A stretch of DNA of 64,000 nucleotides. Source: Duganella sacchari. GTDB lineage: Bacteria; Pseudomonadota; Gammaproteobacteria; Burkholderiales; Burkholderiaceae_D. The notes under the pieces are model-generated. The model ran no database searches. It was not told the DNA's origin and saw only the letters and a program-made list of their open reading frames with translations. Within the stretch, counting starts at the first letter, position 1, and each line of letters starts with the position of its first letter. Below, piece after piece: positions 17,622-26,061 of this stretch. The stretch lies in NCBI RefSeq assembly GCF_900143065.1, contig NZ_FRCX01000003.1, forward strand, positions 186,001 through 250,000. The letters are read 5' to 3'. The position numbers and the translations under genes are program-made.

Positions 17622-19451
17622 ATGTGCGGCATCGTCGGCGCAGTAGCGCAACGCAATATCACTCCCATTTTGCTGGAAGGTCTGAAACGCCTGGAATACC
17701 GCGGTTACGACTCCTGCGGCGTGGCCCTGCACGTGGACGGCCAGCTGCAGCGCTCACGCAGCACCTCGCGTGTGGCTGATCTGGAACAGCAAATCAAGGA
17801 AGCCCGGCTGGAAGGCTACACCGGCATCGCCCACACCCGCTGGGCCACGCACGGCGCGCCGGCTTCGCATAACGCCCACCCGCACTTCTCGCCCTCGACC
17901 GAGCAGGCGCGGATAGCGCTGGTCCACAACGGCATCATTGAAAACCACGACGAACTGCGCGCCGAACTGACCGCGCTCGGCTATGTGTTCCAGAGCCAGA
18001 CCGACACCGAGGTGATCGCCCACCTGGTCGAGCATATGTACAACGGCGACCTGTTCGACACCGTGCAGCAAGCCGTCAAACGCCTCGATGGTGCGTACGC
18101 GATTGCCGTGTTCTGCCGCGAAGAACCGCACCGCGTGGTTGCCGCCCGCCAGGGCTCGCCGCTGATCGTCGGCCTGGGCCAGGGCGAAAACTTCGTGGCC
18201 TCGGACGCCATGGCGCTGGCCGGCACCACCGACCAGATCATCTACCTCGAAGAAGGCGACGTGGTCGACCTGCAACTGGGCCGCGTGTGGATCGTCGACA
18301 GCCACGGCAAGCAAGTCGAGCGCGACGTAAAAACCGTGCAGGCCCACACCGGCGCCGCCGAACTGGGGCCGTACCGCCACTACATGCAAAAAGAAATCTT
18401 CGAACAGCCCCGCGTGATCGGCGATACGCTGGAAGGCGTCACCGGCATCATGCCCGAGCTGTTTGGCGATGGCGCCTACAACGTCTTCAAGCAGATCGAC
18501 CGCGTGCTGATCCTCGCCTGCGGCACCAGCTACTACTCCGGCCTGACCGCCAAGTACTGGATCGAATCGGTGGCCAAGATTCCCGTCAACGTCGAAATCG
18601 CCTCCGAATACCGCTACCGCGACAGCGTGCCGCATCCGAACACGCTGGTGGTCACCATCTCGCAAAGCGGCGAAACCGCCGACACCCTGGCCGCGCTGAA
18701 ACACGCACGCAGCCTGGGCATGGAACACACGCTGACCATCTGCAACGTCGGCCACAGCGCCATGGTGCGCGAATGCCAACTGGCCTACATCACCCGCGCC
18801 GGCGTGGAAGTGGGCGTGGCATCGACCAAAGCCTTCACCACCCAGCTGGCGGCGCTGTTCCTGCTGACGCTGGCGCTGGCGCAAGTCAACGGCCGCCTGA
18901 CGGAAGCAGAGGAAGTCGAGCACCTGAAAGCCATGCGCCACCTGCCCGTCGCGATTTCGGCCGTGCTGGCGCTGGAGCCCCAGATCATTGCCTGGGCCGA
19001 AGATTTCGCGCGCAAGGAAAACGCCCTGTTCCTGGGCCGCGGCATGCACTACCCGATCGCGCTCGAAGGCGCGCTGAAACTCAAGGAAATCTCGTACATC
19101 CACGCGGAAGCCTATCCGGCGGGCGAGCTGAAGCACGGCCCGCTGGCGCTGGTGACCGAAGAAATGCCGGTGGTCACAGTCGCGCCTAACGACGCGCTGA
19201 TCGAGAAGCTCAAGTCGAACATGCAGGAAGTGCGCGCGCGCGGCGGCCAGCTGTACGTGTTTGCCGACGTCGACTCGCGCATTACCTCGGGCGAAGGCGT
19301 GCACGTGATCCGTCTGCCGGAACACTACGGTCTGCTGTCGCCGATCCTGCACGTGGTTTCCCTGCAGCTGCTGGCCTACCACGCCGCCGTCGCCCGCGGC
19401 ACCGATGTGGACAAGCCGCGCAACCTGGCCAAGTCGGTCACGGTGGAATAA
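17622..19451 (+). CDS. glmS: Glutamine-fructose-6-phosphate aminotransferase (isomerizing)
   Basis: Makes glucosamine-6-phosphate from fructose-6-phosphate and glutamine, the first committed step of the amino-sugar pathway. The 609 residues match E. coli GlmS. The N-terminal nucleophile Cys2 is in MCGIVG. The glutaminase domain runs to about 240, followed by two SIS domains (CGTSYYSGL near 301; SQSGETADT near 348) and the invariant C-terminus LAKSVTVE. The 3' end of this gene is the recognition sequence of Tn7-type TnsD, and the sequence directly after it is foreign. No glmS ribozyme is expected or seen. Confidence 0.98.
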   Translation: MCGIVGAVAQRNITPILLEGLKRLEYRGYDSCGVALHVDGQLQRSRSTSRVADLEQQIKEARLEGYTGIAHTRWATHGAPASHNAHPHFSPSTEQARIALVHNGIIENHDELRAELTALGYVFQSQTDTEVIAHLVEHMYNGDLFDTVQQAVKRLDGAYAIAVFCREEPHRVVAARQGSPLIVGLGQGENFVASDAMALAGTTDQIIYLEEGDVVDLQLGRVWIVDSHGKQVERDVKTVQAHTGAAELGPYRHYMQKEIFEQPRVIGDTLEGVTGIMPELFGDGAYNVFKQIDRVLILACGTSYYSGLTAKYWIESVAKIPVNVEIASEYRYRDSVPHPNTLVVTISQSGETADTLAALKHARSLGMEHTLTICNVGHSAMVRECQLAYITRAGVEVGVASTKAFTTQLAALFLLTLALAQVNGRLTEAEEVEHLKAMRHLPVAISAVLALEPQIIAWAEDFARKENALFLGRGMHYPIALEGALKLKEISYIHAEAYPAGELKHGPLALVTEEMPVVTVAPNDALIEKLKSNMQEVRARGGQLYVFADVDSRITSGEGVHVIRLPEHYGLLSPILHVVSLQLLAYHAAVARGTDVDKPRNLAKSVTVE

Positions 19452-19981
19452 CCATCCTGGATGTCCAGCCAGATGTCCTAAAGTAACAATTAATGCGGAT
19501 AATTCTATCTAGTGCGGGTTCGAGAAATGACAAATAATTGTATATGTGGATAATTGTTTCAATTAGGTTAAAAATGACTAATTTGACCCATGAAATTATC
19601 TGCTTGAAAACAATTATGGAGAGTTTTCTGGGTTAAGGAAAGAATTGACGCATAGTCAAGCTAGCGGATCTCAAGCTTTATCAAAAGGCTTTTCTGGTTA
19701 TGCTTGGGTGGCGGAAAGAGGGTGTCGGACGTGTAGGCGTTACTCAAGCTGCGGAGCGGCTATTTCGACAGCGTGGCCGCCAAGGTCGTGCTGGTGCAGC
19801 GAAACGGGTTGTAAGATAGCACGCCTGGCGCGCATTTGATGCCGCCGGCGGTAGATATCGCAGGCGGCATTTTTTGCATCAGTTCGGGAACGGAAGGATT
19901 TCTCGCTGCCGGGGTATTGCGTATACTTCTAGCTAAGCAGACCGCGAGAAACGGCATGCCCCTTCCCGAATCATTAACAAC
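19452..19981. other. attTn7 region: candidate decayed Tn7-like end, then gene remnant and terminator
   Basis: No intact gene. TGTCC begins 22 bases after the glmS stop, at or near the position where Tn7-like elements insert, preceded by a possible 5-base duplication (CCAGA). Within the next 130 bases come repeats that could be transposase sites: ATGCGGATAATTCTATC (19493), ATGTGGATAATTGTTTC (19544) and an inverted, weaker copy (19592-19605). From about 19750 to the TAA at 19814-19816 a short open stretch ends in VVLVQRNGL. It is followed by a perfect terminator hairpin and looks like the tail of a lost gene. No transposase gene remains. The Tn7 assignment is an inference from position and repeats. 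Confidence 0.45.
19839..19875 (+). terminator. Intrinsic terminator upstream of the island's first gene
   Basis: The stem ATGCCGCC/GGCGGCAT is perfect over 8 bp, with a 16-base loop and a following T-run of six. No complete gene precedes it in the preceding 380 bases, so it may be the displaced glmS terminator or that of a lost gene. Confidence 0.75.
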
Positions 19982-22453
19982 ATGGCAAGCATGTCCCACA
20001 TTACCGCCGACGTAAGGCTGAGGCCCATCCGTTTCGCGTTCCTGGTCCGTCCGGACGACCGGAGGCGCACGCTTGAAATCTTCAGGGTCAACACCTGTCT
20101 TTGGGGAGGGAAATTCAATCCCATCGTCCCGTGCTTCAGGCAGGTACCAGGCTGGTGGGACAGGCGCGGCCACAAGTTCGAGACAGCGATCCAGATCACT
20201 AACGGTTATCTCGACATGTTTGAGCCGGACTTTCTCGTTGAGGCGGAACCAGGCTTGGCGGATGGCCTCGAGTTCGATCCCGAGCGCGTCCTTCAACTCG
20301 GGGACGTGCTCGTCCGCGATGGGCAGGACCGTTCGGGCGGTTGCGGCCTGAGCGTCCTCGATCTATACAGGCACCTATATGAGGCCGAGTTCCAGTTCGT
20401 CCGCCGCCACAAGCACGACATAGTCGATGTGGTCCCGCGCCAGTCCGCCTTCAGGAACTTCGCCGCCGCCGTATTCGGCGCGTTCCCTTCCGACGAGGAC
20501 CTGCTGTACTTCGGCCGCGCATACGGGGACGCGTTCGCACCGGAACGGATATCCTTGGATGGCCCAGCGCTCGCCAGCCTTTACGGCAAGAGCCTCACTT
20601 CCGCGCTGCGGATCGGGCATTCCAAGATCGAAGTCGATTACCACAACCGGGACGATCCGACGCTTTTCGTGCTGGACGCGACGCAGCCGCGAGACCTCGT
20701 GGACTTCTGGAACCTACGCGCGGTAAGGCCGCACGTCCTTCCGATCCCGATCCAGTGGGCCGAGGAGCTATCCGGCTTCTGCAAGGAGTTCGTGGCGAGA
20801 AGCTTCAGGCCGCTCCCCGGCAACCCGAACGGGGTCATGATGCACGCGAACGTGATGTTCGCTAGGTCGATTCCGACGGCGGAAATAGAGCCGCTTTACG
20901 CGCGACATTTCCGGACAGGCGTGCCGGGAGCCGACGTGCGGCAGGACTGGTATCCCTCGATCTGGCGTCCGGCGCCGGGATTCACCGTTAGGGAGACCCG
21001 GCCGACCCTGACGGCCGGAAGCAGGACCGTGGACTCCGAGTTCTCGCAAGAGAGTCCGTATGTCCGAATCGACTGCGTGGATCCCGATTTCGCCGAAAAA
21101 TACGGCAATTCTAACCGCTGGGCGAACGTGGTCAGGCTGCGGGACTGGACGTTCAAGGACCAGCTAGCCACCGTCTTCCCGTGCGACTACAGAGCTCCGA
21201 AGTTTCCCAAGTTCGAGCCGCTGGCGGCCACGCTGCCTACGACGGAAGGCCTCGTTTCGTTTGCGAAATACAAGGAGTCCCGCCACTCCTGGAGGATGGT
21301 GACGGGGACGGCAGCCATAAACGAGTGGCTGAAAACGCACGGGATAACCGCCACCCTATCCGACGCTGGGCGCGCCACCGGCCAGATAATCCAGGCGCTC
21401 GGGGGATTCGGGGGCGTCAGGAGCCTCGCCCATCCGGCAATCGTGAAGCTGCTCAACAGCGTTACCCGGCGGCCGATATCGCCGTCGATACAGCACCAGG
21501 AGTTTAGAAACAAGCTGGAGGCGCCGCTCAAGGGCGACCACTGGCGTGCGCGGAACTTTGAGACTCTGGTCGAGCGTGGCGCCGTCGAGCTCGGTATGAA
21601 GCTGAAGTGCTCCAAATGCTCCAGCTGGAGCTGGTACGCCATCGACCGGATGGGTTACAGGGTGAGCTGCGCCCTGTGCCTGCAGGAGTTCGGCTTCCCG
21701 ATAGTCGAGCCGGCCAAGGGAGCGGAATGGGCCTATCGCCTTGTCGGGCCGTTCGCGCTGCCGAACTACGCCACCGGCGGCTACGCCGCCTCCTTGTCGA
21801 TCCGCTTTTTCGCAGACGTGGTCGACCAGGGGCACGACAGCAACGTCGCATGGTCGGCGGGCCAGGAACTCGCGTTCAGCCCGAGCGACCGGATCGAGGC
21901 AGATTTCATCCTGTGGTACCAGCGGAAGGTCACTTTTGGGAATGACTACCCGACGCAGCTGGTCTTCGGCGAGGCCAAGAGTTTCCGGGGCGAGAATGCG
22001 GAGGAGCGGCGCGAGATAGAAGACGCGTTCGACCAGCGGGACGTCGACAGGATGAAAAGGCTCGCGACCGAGTTCCCAGGATCGATCCTAGTGTTCTCGA
22101 CAATGAAAAAGCCGGAAGAGTTGTCCGACGACGAAATCGCGCGCATTTCCAAGCTTGCTCAATGGGGCCGCGAGTACGTGCGGGAGCGGCGTAAGTCGCG
22201 CGCGCCTGTAATCGTGCTAACCGCGAACGAGCTGTTCGCGCCGTATTCGCTTCGCGACGCGTGGGGCAAGCTGGGCGGAAGGCACGAGGAGTTCGCCAAC
22301 GCGGGGATGATCCGGACGGAAAACCTTCGTGTGCTTGCGGACCTTACTCAGCAACTCTACCTGAATCTTCCCTCTTACGGCGAGTGGCTCCGGGGGAAGT
22401 GGGAAAAGCGCGCCGAGCGCCGTAGGGCGCGTTCCGGAGCGCTGGCCAAGTAG
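19982..22453 (+). CDS. Large solitary protein with zinc ribbon and PD-(D/E)XK-type nuclease motif
   Basis: Not recognised as a named family. The 823 residues contain three visible parts. The N-terminal half is a large alpha/beta region with the striking block FRVNTCLWGGKFNPIVPC (residues 37-54). A zinc ribbon follows, with CSKC near 541 and CALC near 563. The C-terminal part carries a PD-(D/E)XK-like active site: Asp641 in EADFILWY and Glu664-x-Lys666 in VFGEAKSF, the usual D...ExK order. It is the first gene of the island and stands alone. Arginine is often encoded by AGG, unlike the housekeeping genes nearby, which fits horizontal origin. A DNA-cleaving defence role is plausible but unproven. 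An ATG nine bases downstream is an alternative start. Confidence 0.65.
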   Translation: MASMSHITADVRLRPIRFAFLVRPDDRRRTLEIFRVNTCLWGGKFNPIVPCFRQVPGWWDRRGHKFETAIQITNGYLDMFEPDFLVEAEPGLADGLEFDPERVLQLGDVLVRDGQDRSGGCGLSVLDLYRHLYEAEFQFVRRHKHDIVDVVPRQSAFRNFAAAVFGAFPSDEDLLYFGRAYGDAFAPERISLDGPALASLYGKSLTSALRIGHSKIEVDYHNRDDPTLFVLDATQPRDLVDFWNLRAVRPHVLPIPIQWAEELSGFCKEFVARSFRPLPGNPNGVMMHANVMFARSIPTAEIEPLYARHFRTGVPGADVRQDWYPSIWRPAPGFTVRETRPTLTAGSRTVDSEFSQESPYVRIDCVDPDFAEKYGNSNRWANVVRLRDWTFKDQLATVFPCDYRAPKFPKFEPLAATLPTTEGLVSFAKYKESRHSWRMVTGTAAINEWLKTHGITATLSDAGRATGQIIQALGGFGGVRSLAHPAIVKLLNSVTRRPISPSIQHQEFRNKLEAPLKGDHWRARNFETLVERGAVELGMKLKCSKCSSWSWYAIDRMGYRVSCALCLQEFGFPIVEPAKGAEWAYRLVGPFALPNYATGGYAASLSIRFFADVVDQGHDSNVAWSAGQELAFSPSDRIEADFILWYQRKVTFGNDYPTQLVFGEAKSFRGENAEERREIEDAFDQRDVDRMKRLATEFPGSILVFSTMKKPEELSDDEIARISKLAQWGREYVRERRKSRAPVIVLTANELFAPYSLRDAWGKLGGRHEEFANAGMIRTENLRVLADLTQQLYLNLPSYGEWLRGKWEKRAERRRARSGALAK

Positions 22454-22499
22454 CGGCACCTAAAGTGGACCCGCTAGTCAAGACACTCAACCGGCTAAA

Positions 22500-22661
22500 T
22501 TAAGCTGTGCCCATTACCCCTTCCGCAGCCGCTCGGCGCTGCCCCATTTCATTCACATTCTCCTGCTTCTGGTCTGCGTCGCCGAATTTGTCGACGATCA
22601 GCGCGCCGCCGCCGCTGCCTTTACAGTAGACGCGGTTTGGCGCCTCGTAGACTCTGCGCAC
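22500..22661 (-). pseudogene. Short coding-like remnant (53 codons)
   Basis: On the minus strand a GTG-started frame reads VRRVYEAPNRVYC, then GSGGGALIVDKFGDADQK, and ends in EGVMGTA. It is GC-rich with protein-like composition, unlike the AT-rich sequence just upstream. No ribosome binding site precedes the GTG. It is best read as a fragment of a lost gene. A real 53-residue protein cannot be excluded. Confidence 0.3.
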
Positions 22662-22706
22662 CCTATTAAGAAAGTGGCTTAAAAAGATTCATATTAGTGC
22701 GCCTAA

Positions 22707-22784
22707 CAATCCTTACAGCAATCAAAAAAATTCCTTACGTAATCCTTAGGATTGCCTTAGAATATTCTTACAAAATCCCTAAAC
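22707..22784. promoter_or_regulatory. 11-bp-phased CCTTA repeat array
   Basis: Copies of a CCTTA-like core start at 22711, 22733, 22744, 22755, 22766 and 22777, so the last five are exactly 11 bases apart and the first is two steps away. The best matches read AATCCTTA; the last two degenerate to TTCTTA and CCCTAA. Two of them form the inverted repeat AATCC-TTA-GGATT (22741-22753). The array ends about 25 bases before the 77-residue gene, covering its promoter. Phasing with the helix suggests cooperative binding of one protein along one face. Confidence 0.6.
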
Positions 22785-22808
22785 CCCAAAACATGGAAGG
22801 CAAAGAAG

Positions 22809-23042
22809 ATGGCGAAATCGGTAGATAGTGTGGTATCCGATCTGCGTGAGCTGCTTAACAAGTCTGGCAAGGATGCTGCAACTTTGACTTGGAAAAAATT
22901 CTACGTCGTCGCTGGACGGGAACGAATAAAGGATGCATTCATGGAGGACCTGGCCAAGCAGGCCAAGGCTGCAAGCCTGTTCGTCTCCTATGGGAACGCC
23001 GTGGTCTTGGTCGCCAAGGATTACGACTTTTCTCCGGTCTGA
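22809..23042 (+). CDS. Small acidic-basic protein of unknown function (77 aa), first gene of a two-gene unit
   Basis: No family recognised. Seventy-seven residues, soluble, mixed charge, with a probable helical start (SVDSVVSDLRELLNKSGKD), a central TWKKFYVVAGRERIKDAF segment, and a strand-like end (SLFVSYGNAVVLVAKDYDF). A clear GGAAGG ribosome binding site precedes the ATG. The 376-residue gene follows 66 bases downstream on the same strand. Its upstream phased repeat array suggests tight control, and a small basic protein directly behind such sites could itself be the regulator. That is only a suggestion. Confidence 0.6.
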   Translation: MAKSVDSVVSDLRELLNKSGKDAATLTWKKFYVVAGRERIKDAFMEDLAKQAKAASLFVSYGNAVVLVAKDYDFSPV

Positions 23043-23108
23043 AGCCAGACTGTCGTACCGTAAGCCCCTTGATCCTCATGATCCAACCGAACAGACAGGA
23101 AGAATAAA

Positions 23109-24239
23109 ATGGAAGTCGAACGCATCGCCGATGCAAGTGGCCGAGTCGCCATGTGGGCGTACGAATGGGATATCACCCAGTCACCCGCAGCCAAGGTCAA
23201 CCGCCAGTTCCTGGGATATGAGCAGCCGATCCGGCCAGACCAGACCGCCGCGCACGAGGTTCGCGAGGCGATCTGCTGGTCTTACGGTCGCACGCTGGGT
23301 AATATCGCGGTCTTCAGCGAAGAGTTGCTTGGCTCGTTCCCTGCGCAAAAGGGGGATGACGCCATTTTGGCTTGCGACATCGTTGAGGCGGGCAAAATGC
23401 GAAATGGCGCGAAGCGTTGGTGGTGCCGTACGCATCAGAAGCACTGGGGCACGAAGGGGGACATCGCAGCCGCAAGGCGGAGCGGCGTGGCCCGATGCTC
23501 CAACCATTTGCAGCCGATGTCATACGTAATCAATCCTCCCCATATCCGTATGGAGGAGCATGCCGAAGTGGGCATCTGGTGTTCGCTGCCGCCTGCATTG
23601 ACGAGCATGGGCTTGCCTGCGAGACGCAGGCCAAAGATCCATGTCCATGTACGCCAGCAAGCCGGCGGTGACAAGGTGATAGATCAGGATTTCGAAGCCC
23701 TATCCCTGCACTACAACCCGGCTGGTGACCTTTTCGCCAACAACGAAATCAACAAGGTGCACGTGACTCCGCCGGCGGCCCTTGAGTTCGTGCTTGCCTT
23801 GGAATCCGGCTTGGAGATGGGTTGCATCAATTGCAGAGACTGCGGATACCCGCATCTGGATCTCGGAGATTTCGCGCGTACGGCTCATAGCAAGCACCTG
23901 TGCGGCAATTGCGGTAGGGACAATACGTGGAGTAAGGTTGCGATGGCATCTACACCACTGAAGCCGCTGCACGACCAGTTCAGCAAGGCGTCGCAGTATG
24001 ATGACGTGGACAAGGTGCTCAATATTGATGAATATCCAGGCGCCAGCTTCGCACTGTGGGCCTCTACTCCGGCGGTACTGTGGACAGCAAACCGTGCTCA
24101 AGAACGCGGTATTCACGTTCATTTGAGAGCAGATAGTCATCCCCCTATCGACGACACCTTCGGCACCGTAATTTACCAAGGTAATGAGCTGGATCGTTCT
24201 CAACTACTGGAGTCGATGATAGCAAACACCATCATCTGA
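23109..24239 (+). CDS. Zinc-ribbon protein of unknown function (376 aa)
   Basis: I cannot name the family. Two metal-binding-looking parts are visible. The middle has CRTHQKHW near residue 106 and an RCSNH segment near 130. Around residues 238-274 there is a clear zinc ribbon: CINCRDCGYPHLDLG, then HSKHLCGNCG, giving CxxCxxC...HxxxHxCxxC. The C-terminal 100 residues are a conserved-looking globular domain (PLKPLHDQF, then FALWASTPAVLWTANRAQERGIHVH). No membrane segment or signal peptide. The gene has a good AGGAAG ribosome binding site and follows the 77-residue gene, so the two probably act together. The island position makes a defence or stress role likely by association only. Confidence 0.7.
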   Translation: MEVERIADASGRVAMWAYEWDITQSPAAKVNRQFLGYEQPIRPDQTAAHEVREAICWSYGRTLGNIAVFSEELLGSFPAQKGDDAILACDIVEAGKMRNGAKRWWCRTHQKHWGTKGDIAAARRSGVARCSNHLQPMSYVINPPHIRMEEHAEVGIWCSLPPALTSMGLPARRRPKIHVHVRQQAGGDKVIDQDFEALSLHYNPAGDLFANNEINKVHVTPPAALEFVLALESGLEMGCINCRDCGYPHLDLGDFARTAHSKHLCGNCGRDNTWSKVAMASTPLKPLHDQFSKASQYDDVDKVLNIDEYPGASFALWASTPAVLWTANRAQERGIHVHLRADSHPPIDDTFGTVIYQGNELDRSQLLESMIANTII

Positions 24240-24394
24240 CTCTCCGTACCGTGACGTGCTACAAATAGCACATCACGGGGCACACAACGGCGTTGGCCTG
24301 ATAGTCGTTGCGATTAGATACTGCTCTGGGCATAGTGAAGGAAACCTATCATCTAGCCCGAGTTACTTGACCGTTACAATTTGACAGGAAAACC

Positions 24395-25201
24395 ATGTTC
24401 GCCTGGTTAAAAACTTTGGTGTCCGGGTTCGGTGCGACAACGGCGCCATCGCCAGTTAATCCTGAGCCCGCAGCGGCGTCGATGCAGGTCGCAGTACCGC
24501 CTTTGTATTTTCTGGACGTGGACGACGCAGACAGGCTGTTTTTGCGTTTTGTGCATGCCACGTCGTCGGAAAACGCGCCAAGTATCCGTGCGTTGGGGTT
24601 GCGGCCGTTGCACGATGTTCGCGCTCGCCTGCTGGCGTACCTCGCGCTAGTATTCCCTGAACAGGATGCCGAGGGTCTGCTTAGCATGATTACCAAGGAC
24701 ACCAATCAGCAAAGAAATTCTCTGGTCATTCGGCGCCTGCAAGCAGAGGCCGAAGGACGGGCGACATTGTCGCTACTGCCCCTGGGTAGTCACGGCTATC
24801 TGGGCTCGGCAGCGTCGAACGCGGTATTCGATGGCGGCGAGGTGTTCCGAGCGGCGCGGGAAGCCGTCAACAGTCTGTGTTCGATCACCGTGCCGCCACC
24901 TTACCCCGACGCAGTGCCAACGGTCTTCGTCGTGCGCCATTACCTGACGGGAGATCCACCCGATTTACAGCTGGAGGGCACGGGCGATCATGGCGTGTCG
25001 TTGCGCGAAGCCGTCGCCAGCGACTTCACTAGCGACTACTGGTGCACTTATGGCACCGAGATGGAACTGGCTGTGAGTACAGCGTATCAGCCGGCACACA
25101 TCGAAGGTGAATTCCGGTTGGTGGATTTCAAGCGTCGGCGCATGGCGAAAGCCAGTCCATCCGCCATCACAGTGGCAACAGCCATGCTTGCCGCCGCGTA
25201 G
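24395..25201 (+). CDS. Hypothetical protein, possible ADP-ribosyltransferase-like fold
   Basis: A 268-residue protein, no firm family match. After a low-complexity Pro/Ala-rich stretch (residues 18-38) it has FVHATSSENAPSIRALGLRPL (near 50-70). This resembles the first motif of many ADP-ribosyltransferase-fold proteins (H-x-T-s...n...SI...GL). Later come GYLGSAASNAVF (near 130) and YGTEMELAVST near 225, which could supply the Tyr and Glu of an H-Y-E type active site. That assignment is tentative. It has its own ribosome binding site (AGGA) and 155 bases of upstream space, so it may be a single-gene unit. No obvious antitoxin partner adjoins it. Confidence 0.5.
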   Translation: MFAWLKTLVSGFGATTAPSPVNPEPAAASMQVAVPPLYFLDVDDADRLFLRFVHATSSENAPSIRALGLRPLHDVRARLLAYLALVFPEQDAEGLLSMITKDTNQQRNSLVIRRLQAEAEGRATLSLLPLGSHGYLGSAASNAVFDGGEVFRAAREAVNSLCSITVPPPYPDAVPTVFVVRHYLTGDPPDLQLEGTGDHGVSLREAVASDFTSDYWCTYGTEMELAVSTAYQPAHIEGEFRLVDFKRRRMAKASPSAITVATAMLAAA

Positions 25202-25530
25202 ACGCAACTTACGATATTGGCTTAGCTTCAAACTAAACCATACCTACCGGGCAAGTCTAGTTGGGCATTTACCCAAATATCGTGTGCTAATGCAAGCTAG
25301 ACTTCACAACCCCCAAGCATGCCTCCGGATGCATTGATCCGTTTGACGCAGATATATTAGGAACCACACAGAATATTTATAGTTTATATTGCAATAATTA
25401 TGGTTGTGATATGAGTTGGCTTGGGCTTTCAAAATCATAGCTTCGCTAAGAAGCTAAATTGCAAGGGGTAAGAGATCAGTAGTACTCTACTCGTGTACAA
25501 TTAAAGGTTTTTTTGTCATTATGATATACC

Positions 25531-25550
25531 GATTGCAACATGGTGCAATC
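25531..25550. promoter_or_regulatory. Near-perfect 20-bp palindrome upstream of the regulator
   Basis: GATTGCA-ACATGG-TGCAATC, with perfect 7-bp arms; 18 of 20 positions are symmetric. It lies about 120 bases before the regulator start, in a stretch that would suit a promoter or operator. Confidence 0.5.
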
Positions 25551-25580
25551 GTGACCGTGATGTCGGCAAAAAAAATTAAA

Positions 25581-25650
25581 GTGAAACGAAATACGTTTGT
25601 TTTTGATGCTTTTTGTTGCGTTATTGGGGGTGAAGTGATACGATCGTTTC
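25581..25650. promoter_or_regulatory. Two GTGAAACGA-type operator copies
   Basis: AAACG-AAATA-CGTTT (arms at 25584-25598) and GATACGATCGTTTC (25637-25650, with perfect core ACGATCGT). Both begin with GTGA and share the half-site GAAACG/CGTTTC. A third copy, GAAAC...GTTTC (25863-25882), lies inside the regulator gene. This is the pattern expected of an autorepressor. The regulator just downstream is the natural candidate. Confidence 0.5.
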
Positions 25651-25670
25651 ATATTTATTTGGTCCTGATT

Positions 25671-26033
25671 ATGCCTAAAGTTCAAAAAGACGACGCTCTT
25701 CACACAGAGATACAGGCCATCGTTGCTTTGTGTGGTGGCCTTGGTAAAGCCGAGAAAGCCCTTCAAATCAACCGTGCCACACTGTGGCGGTTCTGCAAGT
25801 CTGGCTGTGCAATTGATCGAACTCGACAGCAATTGGAAGTAGCGGCAAAACGATATAGAAGTGAAACGAATAATTTTGTTTCCCGGCAAGAGAAAAAAAT
25901 GCCTGCTTCTGACGAATTGCGCATTGATCAGCTGCGTAAGATCCGGGCCTTCTGCCAATCCATGATCACTTTCGTTGATGCATTTGAGAGCACGCTCGGC
26001 CTCGCGGTGGATACGCACGCCGCCGCACAGTAA
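25671..26033 (+). CDS. Small HTH transcriptional regulator, first gene of the ietAS-type operon
   Basis: A 120-residue protein. The segment LGKAEKALQINRATLWRFCKSG (described by its HTH pattern at residues 26-47) looks like a helix-turn-helix. Confidence 0.6.
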   Translation: MPKVQKDDALHTEIQAIVALCGGLGKAEKALQINRATLWRFCKSGCAIDRTRQQLEVAAKRYRSETNNFVSRQEKKMPASDELRIDQLRKIRAFCQSMITFVDAFESTLGLAVDTHAAAQ

Positions 26034-26061
26034 GGCGCAGTTGAACTAAGAGGTATTTGAT

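Larger units (their letters stand above)
22454..22808. other. Intergenic region: gene remnant and regulatory repeats
   Basis: No intact gene. The first 45 bases have AAAGTGGACC and TCAAGACAC, wording often seen at insertion-sequence edges; this is too weak to name one. A short minus-strand open stretch follows, and then about 110 AT-rich bases that hold a phased repeat array in front of the 77-residue gene. Confidence 0.5.
25202..25670. other. Promoter and operator region of the regulator-ietAS operon
   Basis: About 470 AT-rich bases with no convincing gene. The frame of the following regulator stays open upstream to about 25521, but that extension overlaps the operator-like repeats and lacks a Shine-Dalgarno sequence. 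The inverted repeat AGCTTC-GCTAA-GAAGCT lies near 25437-25455. The other repeats are listed separately. Confidence 0.5.

Noticed and set aside
17754..19382. A 542-codon minus-strand frame opposite glmS
   Set aside because: Shadow of a conserved essential gene.
22707..22784. CRISPR array from the regular repeats
   Set aside because: The unit is only 11 bases with no spacers; it is an operator-like array.
25521..25670. Longer N-terminal extension of the ietAS regulator
   Set aside because: The extra 50 codons overlap operator-like repeats, are AT-rich with no ribosome binding site, and read unlike a folded protein.
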